A stretch of DNA of 64,000 nucleotides. It comes from JAMXLO01 sp963812075 (lineage in GTDB: Bacteria > Pseudomonadota > Alphaproteobacteria > Acetobacterales > Acetobacteraceae). Position numbers and translations under genes: made by a program. This document shows, one piece after another, positions 1 to 7,475 of this stretch. The stretch covers positions 496,001 through 560,000 of the forward strand of contig CAWETN010000008.1 in the NCBI GenBank assembly GCA_963812075.1, given 5' to 3'. Positions within the stretch are counted from its first letter, which is position 1. Each line of letters starts with the position of its first letter. Under the pieces are notes generated by a model. That model saw only the letters and a list, made by a program, of their open reading frames with translations. It did no database searches and had not been told where the DNA came from.

Positions 1-1
1 C

Positions 2-877
2 AATACGGGTGACCTGCGTGCGCTGTTGCGCCGCGATGCCATGGTGGTCGCGCCCGGTGCCTATGACGGGCTGACCGCCAAGCTGGTGGCGCAGGCTGGC
101 TTTCCCGCCGTGTACATGACCGGGGCCGGCACGTCGGTGTCGCACGGCTACCCGGATTTCGGCCTGCTGACCATGAGCGAGATGGTGGAGAACGCCGCCC
201 GGATCGTGCGCTCGGTCGACGTGCCGGTGATCGCCGATGCCGATACGGGCTACGGCAATGAGCTGAACGTGTTCCGCACCGTGCAGGAGTATGAACGCCG
301 CGGCGTCGCCGCCATCCACATCGAGGACCAGGTGTCGCCGAAGAAGTGCGGCCATCTCGACGACAAGGAGATCGTGCCGCGCGAGGACTACATCGCCAAG
401 ATCCGAGCCGCGGTCGCCGCCAGGAAGGACCGCGACTTCACGATCATTGCGCGCACCGACGCGCGCGCCGTCGCCGGCCTGGACGAGGCGCTGGCGCGTG
501 CCAACGCGGCGCTGTCGGTGGGCGCCGACATGGCGTTCGTCGAGGCGCCGCAGACGATGGAGGAGCTGGCCGCAGTGCCGAAGCGCGTCGCCGGACCGTG
601 CCTGCTGAACGTGGTGCGCGGCGGCAAAACCCCGGAGATCGACCTGCGGCGTGCGCAGGAGATGGGCTATCGGCTGGCGATCGTGCCTGGCCTGCTGCTG
701 AAGGCGGTCATCGGCGCGTGCGACGAGATGCTCGCACAGCTGAAGGCAACGCATGTCCATCCGGTGCCGCGCAGCGACATGACCGTGCGCGAGGCGTTCG
801 ACCGGGTCGGTGCGGATGAATGGGATACGCTGCGCACGCGCTTCCGCGACGGCGCGGAACGCCGCGCAGCCGAGTGA
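2..877 (+). CDS. Isocitrate lyase/PEP mutase family enzyme, 5'-truncated by window edge
   Basis: The frame is open to the left edge, so the start lies just outside; 291 codons are visible, close to the usual 285-295 for the family, so only a few residues are missing. The protein has the AYDGLTAKL opening, the DADTGYG metal-binding segment near residue 75, and the KKCGH active-site loop near residue 110, all hallmarks of the PEP mutase/isocitrate lyase superfamily. Members cleave or rearrange C-C or C-P bonds of 2-hydroxy or 2-oxo acids (methylisocitrate lyase, oxaloacetate decarboxylase, carboxyvinyl-carboxyphosphonate mutase); the sequence alone does not settle which. An NHL-repeat gene follows after 17 bp and is probably co-transcribed. 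Confidence 0.85.
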   Translation, partial: NTGDLRALLRRDAMVVAPGAYDGLTAKLVAQAGFPAVYMTGAGTSVSHGYPDFGLLTMSEMVENAARIVRSVDVPVIADADTGYGNELNVFRTVQEYERRGVAAIHIEDQVSPKKCGHLDDKEIVPREDYIAKIRAAVAARKDRDFTIIARTDARAVAGLDEALARANAALSVGADMAFVEAPQTMEELAAVPKRVAGPCLLNVVRGGKTPEIDLRRAQEMGYRLAIVPGLLLKAVIGACDEMLAQLKATHVHPVPRSDMTVREAFDRVGADEWDTLRTRFRDGAERRAAE

Positions 878-894
878 GAGAGGGGAAACGGACC

Positions 895-1848
895 ATGGCG
901 ACGGTAGGCAGCGGCGACTACGTATACGAACCGGTGGTGGACTGGGCGAAACTGCCGCCCGGCTGGTCGTTCAAGGAGATCGGCTCGGTCGGGGTGGACA
1001 AGAACGACAACGTCTACGTGTTCAACCGCGGCGAGCACCCGATGATCGTGTTCGACCGCGCCGGCAATTTTTTGCGGTCGTGGGGCGAAGGCGTCTTCCC
1101 GCGCGCGCACGGCGTGTTCATGGCGCCGGACGACACGATCTGGCTCACCGACGACGGCGACCACACGGTGCGGCAGTGCACGCTCGAGGGGAAGGTGCTG
1201 CTGACGCTGGGCATACCCGGCAAGCCCTCGCCCTACATGAGCGGCGAGCCGTTCCACCGCTGCACCCACACGGCGATGTCGCCGCAGGGCGACATTTACG
1301 TGTCGGACGGCTACGGCAACTCGCGGGTGCACAAATACTCGCCGAACGGCCGGTTGCTGCTGTCGTGGGGCGCACCGGGCACCGATCCGGGCGAATTCAA
1401 CATCGCGCACAACATCACCTGCGACGCGGACGGCTGGGTGTACGTGGCCGATCGCGAGAACCATCGCGTGCAGGTGTTCGACGGCAACGGCAAGTACGAG
1501 GCGCAGTGGAACAACCTGCATCGACCGTGCGGGCTGTTCATGCCGCCCGGCAAGTGCCCGGTCTGCTATATCGGTGAACTGGGTTCCGTGGCGTCAGTGA
1601 ACCGCAACCTGCCGAATCTCGGGCCGCGGGTGACCATCGTCGACCACACCGGCAAGCGCATCGCGCGGCTGGGTGGGGTGGGACCCGGCATGGGCCCGAC
1701 GGAATTCCTCGCACCGCACGGGCTCACCGTGGATTCGCACGGCGATCTGTATGTGGGCGAGGTGTCGTGGACCAATTGGCCGCAGACCTGGCCCGACCAG
1801 CCGCGGCCCGACAATCTGCGCTCGCTGCACAAGTTCCGGAAGGTGTGA
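895..1848 (+). CDS. NHL-repeat beta-propeller protein
   Basis: Protein of 317 residues made of successive NHL-type blades, seen as repeated patterns such as GVDKNDNVYVFNRG, PDDTIWLTDDGDH, GDIYVSDGYGNSRV and GWVYVADRENHRVQVF. The fold resembles the lyase domain of peptidylglycine alpha-amidating enzymes and many bacterial proteins annotated only as 6-bladed propellers. No signal peptide is evident, so it is probably cytoplasmic. The ATG at 895 is chosen because GAGAGGGG lies about 9 bp upstream; an in-frame ATG at 820 falls inside the previous gene and has no ribosome site. It likely works with the upstream PEP-mutase-family enzyme, for instance as a lactonase-like hydrolase, but this is inference from operon position. 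Confidence 0.85.
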   Translation: MATVGSGDYVYEPVVDWAKLPPGWSFKEIGSVGVDKNDNVYVFNRGEHPMIVFDRAGNFLRSWGEGVFPRAHGVFMAPDDTIWLTDDGDHTVRQCTLEGKVLLTLGIPGKPSPYMSGEPFHRCTHTAMSPQGDIYVSDGYGNSRVHKYSPNGRLLLSWGAPGTDPGEFNIAHNITCDADGWVYVADRENHRVQVFDGNGKYEAQWNNLHRPCGLFMPPGKCPVCYIGELGSVASVNRNLPNLGPRVTIVDHTGKRIARLGGVGPGMGPTEFLAPHGLTVDSHGDLYVGEVSWTNWPQTWPDQPRPDNLRSLHKFRKV

Positions 1849-1870
1849 TCGGCCGGAGCGTAGCCGGCCG

Positions 1871-3016
1871 CTAGTCGTCCAGCCGATGCACGTCGTGCAC
1901 GATGATGCCGCCTTCGTCCGGCGGCATTGCCAGCCATTCTTTGTGGCGCAGCGTGCGCTCGGTATCGCGACGGCCGGCGTCCCAGTGCTCGCGCATCGAG
2001 GTGCTGCTGAACTCGTAGTCCCGCGCCTGGTCCTCGTAGGCGGTCTGCTGATAGATCAGCTGCAGGATGGTGACACCCGGCATGCTGGCGAGGCGCCGCT
2101 TCGCCGCGCGTTCCTCGTCGTCCAGCTGCTCGTCCGGCAGCTTGTCCAGCACTCGCCTGAGCAACAGGTTGGTCCTGCGCCGCTCGCGGAAATAGTCGGT
2201 CACCAGGCGGGTCCTGCTGGAGTACTGGATGTCCTTCTGTCGCGCGAGCACGTCGTACATGTCGCGTGGCAGTGGCCCGCGTGCGCTGAACAGGTCGACC
2301 TGGAAGATCAGCGTCTCCGCACTCTGCATTGCTTCCAGCACGTATTGCAGCGGCGTGTTGGAGACGATGCCGCCGTCCCAGTAGGCGTCCGTGCCGATGC
2401 GCACCATGGGCAGCGCCGGAGGCAGCGCGCCGCTCGCCATGACATGCTCCGGCAGGATCTCCTGCCGGGCGCTGTCGAAATACGCGAAGTTGCCGTTCAG
2501 CACGTTGACCGCACCGCAGGCGTAGCGGATCGTTCGCTGGTTCAGGACATCGAAATCGACTACGCGCAGCAGCGTCTCGCGCAGCGGCGCGCTGTCGTAG
2601 AAGCTGGTCGCCGTCCTGGAGCCGCGAAGGCTCAGCCAGGGATTCGGCAACTGCGGGGTAAAGAAGCCCGGCTGGCCGAACAGCATGGTCAGGGTCGATG
2701 ACCAGGCGTTGCGCGCCTTGCGCGGTTCGTCGCCGTCCGGTGCGCAGAGCCACATCTGCCGCGCGGTCACCGTCTCCCAGAATTCGCGCAGCCGGTCCAA
2801 CCGGCGGTCCGGGCGGTTGCCGGCGATGATCGCGCCGTTGATGCCGCCGATCGACACGCTGGCCACCTCGTCCGGCTCCAGTCCCGCCTCGTGCAGCGCC
2901 TGATAGACACCGGCCTGGTAAGCACCGAGAGCGCCGCCCCCTTGCAGCACGAGAGCCAGCCGCCCGCGTGCCAGGGGCCGCACGGGTCGAACTTCGGGAA
3001 GCGTGCCGGAATCCAT
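1871..3016 (-). CDS. Patatin-like phospholipase family protein
   Basis: Protein of 381 residues. The N-terminal half has the patatin oxyanion stretch LVLQGGGALGAYQAG (around residue 25), a nucleophile elbow reading SVSIGGING (around residue 62) and the catalytic DGG motif in AYWDGGIVSNTPL (around residue 220). The elbow is SxSxG rather than the canonical GxSxG, so the first Gly is replaced. The C-terminal part resembles the DUF3734 extension common in proteobacterial patatins. Predicted role is lipid acyl hydrolysis in the cytoplasm or at the inner membrane. Start chosen at 3016 because GAGGAG lies 6-8 bp upstream; a longer frame to 3070 lacks a site. It is convergent with the NHL gene and divergent from bdhA. 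Confidence 0.88.
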   Translation of the reverse strand: MDSGTLPEVRPVRPLARGRLALVLQGGGALGAYQAGVYQALHEAGLEPDEVASVSIGGINGAIIAGNRPDRRLDRLREFWETVTARQMWLCAPDGDEPRKARNAWSSTLTMLFGQPGFFTPQLPNPWLSLRGSRTATSFYDSAPLRETLLRVVDFDVLNQRTIRYACGAVNVLNGNFAYFDSARQEILPEHVMASGALPPALPMVRIGTDAYWDGGIVSNTPLQYVLEAMQSAETLIFQVDLFSARGPLPRDMYDVLARQKDIQYSSRTRLVTDYFRERRRTNLLLRRVLDKLPDEQLDDEERAAKRRLASMPGVTILQLIYQQTAYEDQARDYEFSSTSMREHWDAGRRDTERTLRHKEWLAMPPDEGGIIVHDVHRLDD

Positions 3017-3047
3017 GCGGAACTCCTCGGGCGCAATTGTGCAGCGC

Positions 3048-3055
3048 AGTATAAT
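3048..3055. promoter_or_regulatory. Possible divergent -10 elements
   Basis: A perfect TATAAT reads on the plus strand at 3050-3055, 87 bp before bdhA. The overlapping TATACT reads on the minus strand at 3053-3048, about 32 bp before the patatin start. Such AT-rich hexamers are rare in this GC-rich DNA. No convincing -35 is visible for either, so this is only a candidate shared promoter region. Confidence 0.3.
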
Positions 3056-3142
3056 TCTGCCAGGCTTCATATCGCACCTGCGAAGCGCCGTGGATGAGAC
3101 AATTCACACTTCGCCGCCACCTGTTCCCTGGAGGACCTCGCG

Positions 3143-3928
3143 ATGAGCTTGAAAGGCAAGACCGCCCTGGTGACCGGCTCCACCAGCGGCATCGGACTGG
3201 GCATCGCCCGGGCGCTGGCCGCTGACGGAGCGAACCTGATGTTGAACGGGTTCGGCGATGCGACGCAGATCGAGGCTTTGCGGACTGACATCGCCACGGA
3301 GTTCGGCGGGCGGGTGGGCTACGCCGGCGCCGATATCGGCAAGCCCGAGCAGGTCGCGGCGATGGTGGCGACAACCGAGCAAGAGTTCGGCTCGCTCGAT
3401 GTCCTGGTGAACAACGCGGGAATCCAGTTCACCGCCAATATCGAGGATTTCCCCGTCGACCGCTGGGACTCGGTCATCGCCATCAACCTGTCGGGTGTGT
3501 TCCACGGCATGAAGGCGGCCATCCCGGGGATGAAGCGACGCGGCTGGGGCCGCATCATCAATATTGCCTCGGCGCACGGGCTGGTCGCGAGTGCGCAGAA
3601 GGTCGCCTACGTCGCCGCCAAGCACGGCGTGCTGGGGATGACGAAGGTGGCGGCCATCGAGCTGGCCAATCACGGCGTGACGGTGAACGCGATCTGCCCG
3701 GGCTGGGTGCTGACGCCGTTGGTGCAGCGCCAGCTGGAGGACCGGGCGCGGCGGGATGGCGTCTCGGTCGAGCAGCAGAAGCAGCGCTTCCTGGCCGAGA
3801 AGCAGCCGATGGCGCAGTTCTCCACGCCCGAGCAGATCGGCGCGTTGGCGGTGTTCCTGTGCTCCGAGGGTGCCAGGACGATCACCGGCGCGCCGCTGTC
3901 GGTCGATGGCGGCTGGGTGGCGCAGTGA
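3143..3928 (+). CDS. bdhA: 3-hydroxybutyrate dehydrogenase
   Basis: SDR enzyme of 261 residues, the normal length for D-3-hydroxybutyrate dehydrogenases. It oxidises 3-hydroxybutyrate to acetoacetate with NAD+, a step in use of the storage polymer PHB. Visible motifs are the Rossmann TGSTSGIGLGIA (residues 11-22), NNAG (about 92), the catalytic Ser in ASAHGLVAS and the YVAAKHG Tyr-Lys pair (about 155-159), plus the family-typical stretch HGVTVNAICPGWVLTPL. The C-terminal VDGGWVAQ is also characteristic. GGAGGACCTC precedes the ATG. It stands apart from the divergent patatin gene; a PHB-related lipase link is possible but unproven. Confidence 0.9.
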   Translation: MSLKGKTALVTGSTSGIGLGIARALAADGANLMLNGFGDATQIEALRTDIATEFGGRVGYAGADIGKPEQVAAMVATTEQEFGSLDVLVNNAGIQFTANIEDFPVDRWDSVIAINLSGVFHGMKAAIPGMKRRGWGRIINIASAHGLVASAQKVAYVAAKHGVLGMTKVAAIELANHGVTVNAICPGWVLTPLVQRQLEDRARRDGVSVEQQKQRFLAEKQPMAQFSTPEQIGALAVFLCSEGARTITGAPLSVDGGWVAQ

Positions 3929-3953
3929 CCCGACCCGGGTGTAAGAGCGGCGC

Positions 3954-4544
3954 ATGAGCGAAGCCGCTCGGTTTGGTGCGATGATGCGGCGGTCCGCGGA
4001 GCTCAAGCAGCGGATTGCGCTGGAGCTGGCCGACGCCGTCGTCGGCGTGGTGGACGCCTGCGAGGCCAGCCTGCGGCGTGGCGGCAAGCTCATGTTCTGC
4101 GGCAACGGCGGATCGGCGGCCGACAGCCAGCATCTGGCGACCGAGCTGCTGATCCGGCTGCGTGGGTCGGTCGAGCGGCCGTCCTGGCCGGCGCTGGCGC
4201 TGACGCTGGATCCCGCGGCGCTCACCGCCGGTGGCAACGACTACGGCTACGAGTTCGTGTTCGAGCGGCCGCTGCGGGGGCTGGGACGGGACGGAGACGT
4301 GCTGTTCGGCATCACCACGTCGGGCCGCTCGCCCAACGTGGTGCGGGCACTGCGGGCGGCGCGCGAGATGAACATCGCGACGGTGGGGCTGCTGGGCGGC
4401 GCCGGTGAGCCCGCGCTCGGATTATGCGATCACGTCCTGCTGGTGCCCGATGCGGAAACCGCCCGGATTCAGGAATGCCACATCGCTCTGGGACACGCGG
4501 TACTGCAATTGCTCGAGGATCGCCTGGTGGCCCGTCCGCTGTGA
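3954..4544 (+). CDS. gmhA: SIS-domain phosphoheptose isomerase (GmhA-like)
   Basis: Protein of 196 residues, single SIS domain. It carries the GmhA signature GNGGSAADSQHLATEL (about residues 49-64), the segment TAGGNDYGYEFVF, and FGITTSGRSPNVVRAL for sugar-phosphate binding. GmhA converts sedoheptulose 7-phosphate to D-glycero-D-manno-heptose 7-phosphate, the first step of LPS or S-layer heptose synthesis. The stop codon overlaps the GTG start of the downstream epimerase (GTGA), so the two are translationally coupled, consistent with a surface-polysaccharide precursor pair. A related SIS isomerase (DiaA-like) is a less likely alternative. Confidence 0.82.
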   Translation: MSEAARFGAMMRRSAELKQRIALELADAVVGVVDACEASLRRGGKLMFCGNGGSAADSQHLATELLIRLRGSVERPSWPALALTLDPAALTAGGNDYGYEFVFERPLRGLGRDGDVLFGITTSGRSPNVVRALRAAREMNIATVGLLGGAGEPALGLCDHVLLVPDAETARIQECHIALGHAVLQLLEDRLVARPL

Positions 4545-5515
4545 CGGTGCTGCTGACCGGAGCGGCCGGCTTCATTGGCTACCATGTCGCCCAGGCCCTG
4601 CTCGAGCGGGGCGAGCAGGTACTCGGCATCGATGACCTGAACCCCTACTACGATGTACGGCTGAAGCAGGCGCGGCTGGCCCGCCTGGCGCTGCGATCGG
4701 GTTTCGCCTTTCGCCTGGCGGACGTGGCGGAGCGCGGATCAATCCATGATATTGTGAAGGAAAACAAAGACTTAAACGCCATCATTCACCTAGCGGCGCA
4801 GGCAGGGGTAAGGCATTCGCTGGTGGACCCCTACGCCTATGTCCAGGCGAACGTGATGGGTCATCTGGTGATGCTCGAGGCGGCGCGCCTGCTGCCGCGA
4901 CTGCGCCACCTGGTCTACGCCAGCTCCTCCTCGGTCTACGGCGCCAACCGCACGCTGCCGTTCGCCGAGGCCGACCGGGTGGACACGCCGCTCTCGGTCT
5001 ACGCCGCTACCAAGCGGGCGGACGAACTCATGAGCCACGCGTATGCGCATCTGCACGGTCTGAAGCAGACCGGGCTGCGGTTCTTCACGGTGTACGGCCC
5101 CTGGGGGCGACCGGACATGGCCTACTACAGCTTCGCCCGGGCGATCGCGGCAGGCGAGCCGATCACCGTCTACGAGGGTGGCACGCTGCGGCGGGACTTC
5201 ACCTATATCGACGACATCGTGGCCGGCGTGCTGGGCTGCCTGGACCATCCGCCGGACGGACCGCTGCCGGCACGGGTGCTGAACATCGGCAATCACCGGA
5301 GCGAACAGGTCATCACCCTGGTCCGACTGCTGGAGCAGGCGCTGGGTCGGCGGGCGGTTCTGCGCGATGCGCCGCGGCCGCTGGCGGATGTCGAGGAGAC
5401 GTTCGCCTCGGTGGACGCCATCGCGGCGCTGACTGGCTTCGCACCGCGAACGCCACTGGCCGAGGGGATCCCGCGCTTTGCGGCCTGGTTCAGAGAGTGG
5501 CACGGGATGTTGTGA
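4541..5515 (+). CDS. NAD-dependent nucleotide-sugar epimerase (UDP-glucuronate 4-epimerase-like)
   Basis: Extended SDR of 324 residues. The GTG at 4541 is chosen because it gives MTVLLTGAAGFIGYHVAQ, placing the GxxGxxG dinucleotide motif at the N-terminus, and overlaps the gmhA stop. Other motifs are DDLNPYYDVRLKQ, typical of UDP-glucuronate epimerases, HLAAQAGVRHS, and the catalytic SSSSVYG with YAATKRADE (about residues 125-155). RFFTVYGPWGRPDMA is again characteristic of the UDP-GlcA/Gal 4-epimerase group. It should supply an epimerised nucleotide sugar for LPS or capsule. UDP-glucose 4-epimerase activity cannot be excluded. Confidence 0.85.
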   Translation: MTVLLTGAAGFIGYHVAQALLERGEQVLGIDDLNPYYDVRLKQARLARLALRSGFAFRLADVAERGSIHDIVKENKDLNAIIHLAAQAGVRHSLVDPYAYVQANVMGHLVMLEAARLLPRLRHLVYASSSSVYGANRTLPFAEADRVDTPLSVYAATKRADELMSHAYAHLHGLKQTGLRFFTVYGPWGRPDMAYYSFARAIAAGEPITVYEGGTLRRDFTYIDDIVAGVLGCLDHPPDGPLPARVLNIGNHRSEQVITLVRLLEQALGRRAVLRDAPRPLADVEETFASVDAIAALTGFAPRTPLAEGIPRFAAWFREWHGML

Positions 5516-5546
5516 GGCGTCCCACCGGAACGCCGAGCGACTTTCG

Positions 5547-5575
5547 TTGTTCGCTGGCTGCCCTGCGGCTAGAGT
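5547..5575 (+). promoter_or_regulatory. Candidate promoter of the Kor operon
   Basis: TTGTTC at 5547-5552 and TAGAGT at 5570-5575 are separated by exactly 17 bp, a plausible sigma70-type arrangement 104 bp before the TTG start at 5679. The -10-like hexamer lies inside the 23-bp tandem duplication, so a second TAGAGT occurs at 5593-5598 without a matching -35. Prediction from spacing only. Confidence 0.35.
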
Positions 5576-5603
5576 AGTTGCTGCCCTGCGGCTAGAGTAG
5601 TTG
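5558..5603. repeat. Perfect 23-bp tandem duplication
   Basis: The unit CTGCCCTGCGGCTAGAGTAG plus TTG occurs at 5558-5580 and again, without a mismatch or spacer, at 5581-5603. It lies in the intergenic region between the epimerase gene and the Kor operon and contains a -10-like TAGAGT. Confidence 0.9.
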
Positions 5604-5678
5604 ACGTGAGCCACCAGGGGCATCAGAAGCCTCCGCGCCCACGGCCCATGGCAGCGCGCCGAGGGAGAGGAGTACGTC

Positions 5679-7475
5679 TTGCAGCCCACAAACATCGGTA
5701 ACCCCGACTACTTCCACAAAGTGGTCGACTGCCAATGGGCGTGCCCCGCGCATACCCCGGTCCCCGAGTACATCCGTCTGATCGCCGCCGGCCGCTACGC
5801 CGATGCGTTCATGATCAACTGGCACTCCAATGTGTTCCCCGGCATCCTCGGCCGCACCTGCGACCGCCCCTGCGAGCCGGCCTGTCGCCGCGGCCGGGTG
5901 GAAGAGGAGCCGGTGGCGATCTGCCGGCTCAAGCGCGTGGCGGCCGACTACAAGGGCGACATAAGCGACCGCCTGCCGCGCCCCGCCGATCGGTCCAACG
6001 GCAAGCGGATCGCACTGGTGGGCGCCGGACCGGCGTCGCTGACCGTCGCGCGCGACCTGGCGCCGCTGGGCTACGAGTTGGTGGTGTTCGATTCGGACCC
6101 GCGCTCGGGTGGCATGATCCGCAGCCAGATCCCCAAATTCCGCCTGCCCGACGCGATCATCGACGAAGAGGTTGCCTACATCACCGGCCTCGGCATGGAG
6201 ATGCGCCTCGGCCAGCGCGTGGACAGCCTGAAGGCGCTGCTGGACGATGACTATGACGCGGTCTTTGTCGGTTGCGGCGCGCCGCGCGGCCGTGACCTGC
6301 CGATACCAGGTCGCCACGAGGCGGCGGCCAACATTCATATCGGCATCGACTGGCTGTCCTCGGTCTCGTTCGGTCACATCACCAAGATCGGCAAGCGGGT
6401 GATCGTGCTTGGCGGCGGCAACACCGCGATGGACTGCTGCCGCTCGTCGCGCCGGCTCGGCGGCGAGGACGTGAAGGTGATCGTCCGCTCGGGCTTCGAG
6501 GAGATGAAGGCATCTCCCTGGGAAAAGCAGGACGCGATCAGCGAGGACATCCCGATCCTCAACATGCTGGTGCCGAAGGAGTTCACTCACCGGGACGGCA
6601 AGCTGACCGGCGTGATGTTCGAGACGGTGAAGGCGGAGTACGACGCGCGCGGTCGCCGCAGGCTGGTGCCGACCGGCGAGCCGGACCAGCACTTCGAATG
6701 CGACGACGTGCTGGTGGCAGTCGGCCAGGAGAACGCCTTCCCCTGGATCGAGCGCGACGTCGGCATCGAGTTCGACCAGTGGGACATGCCGGTGGTCGAC
6801 GAAGTCACCATGGGCTCGACGAACCCGAAGGTGTTCTTCGGCGGCGATGCGGCGTTCGGACCGAAGAACATCATCTGGGCGGTGGCGCACGGGCACCAGG
6901 CGGCGATCTCGATCCATCAGTTCTGCCAGGGCGAGAGCGTGCGCGACCGGCCGCCGCCGCTGGTCAACCTGATGTCGCAGAAGATGGGCATCCACGAGTG
7001 GAGCTACGACAACGACGTCTCGCTCGACCTGCGCTACAAGGTGCCGCACCGCGACAAGGTGATCGCGCTGCGCGACATCAAGGCCGAGGTGGAACTGGGC
7101 TTCGATGACAAGCTGGCGTTTGCCGAAGCGCAGCGCTGCCTGAACTGCGACGTGCAGACGGTGTTCACCGACAAGCTGTGCATCGAGTGCGATGCCTGCG
7201 TCGACATCTGCCCGGTCGACTGCATCAGCTTCACCGAGAACGGCGCGGAAGCCGAACTGCGCCTCCGGCTGAGCGCGCCGGCGCATAACGAGACGCAGGA
7301 CCTTTACGTCTCCGGTGCGCTGAAGACCGGACGAGTGATGGTGAAGGATGAGGACGTTTGCCTGCACTGCGGCCTGTGCGCCGAACGGTGCCCCACTGGC
7401 GCATGGGACATGCAGCGCTTTCTTCTCGATGTGGCACAGGCGGAGCACGCATGTTGCAGTCTGCAGAACGCGTAA
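5679..7475 (+). CDS. FAD-dependent oxidoreductase with ferredoxin domain, third subunit of a 2-oxoacid oxidoreductase
   Basis: Protein of 598 residues, TTG start chosen because GGGAGAGGAG lies 7 bp upstream. Order of parts: an N-terminal Cys-rich GltD-type iron-sulfur region (CQWACPA near 18, CDRPCEPAC near 60), a Rossmann FAD site GAGPASL near 114, a second nucleotide site GGGNTAMD near 244, and two C-terminal 4Fe-4S motifs, CIECDACVDICP near 500 and CLHCGLCAERCP near 560. This architecture matches glutamate-synthase-small-subunit-like flavoproteins and the third subunit of KorABC enzymes, which pass electrons between the TPP enzyme and NAD(P) through iron-sulfur clusters. It overlaps the next gene by 25 bp, so the three form one translational unit. 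Confidence 0.87.
   Translation: MQPTNIGNPDYFHKVVDCQWACPAHTPVPEYIRLIAAGRYADAFMINWHSNVFPGILGRTCDRPCEPACRRGRVEEEPVAICRLKRVAADYKGDISDRLPRPADRSNGKRIALVGAGPASLTVARDLAPLGYELVVFDSDPRSGGMIRSQIPKFRLPDAIIDEEVAYITGLGMEMRLGQRVDSLKALLDDDYDAVFVGCGAPRGRDLPIPGRHEAAANIHIGIDWLSSVSFGHITKIGKRVIVLGGGNTAMDCCRSSRRLGGEDVKVIVRSGFEEMKASPWEKQDAISEDIPILNMLVPKEFTHRDGKLTGVMFETVKAEYDARGRRRLVPTGEPDQHFECDDVLVAVGQENAFPWIERDVGIEFDQWDMPVVDEVTMGSTNPKVFFGGDAAFGPKNIIWAVAHGHQAAISIHQFCQGESVRDRPPPLVNLMSQKMGIHEWSYDNDVSLDLRYKVPHRDKVIALRDIKAEVELGFDDKLAFAEAQRCLNCDVQTVFTDKLCIECDACVDICPVDCISFTENGAEAELRLRLSAPAHNETQDLYVSGALKTGRVMVKDEDVCLHCGLCAERCPTGAWDMQRFLLDVAQAEHACCSLQNA

Noticed and set aside
5592..7448. A 618-codon minus-strand frame opposite the Kor flavoprotein
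   Set aside because: Antisense to a clear FAD/iron-sulfur protein; composition is His/Val/Arg-rich and matches no family.
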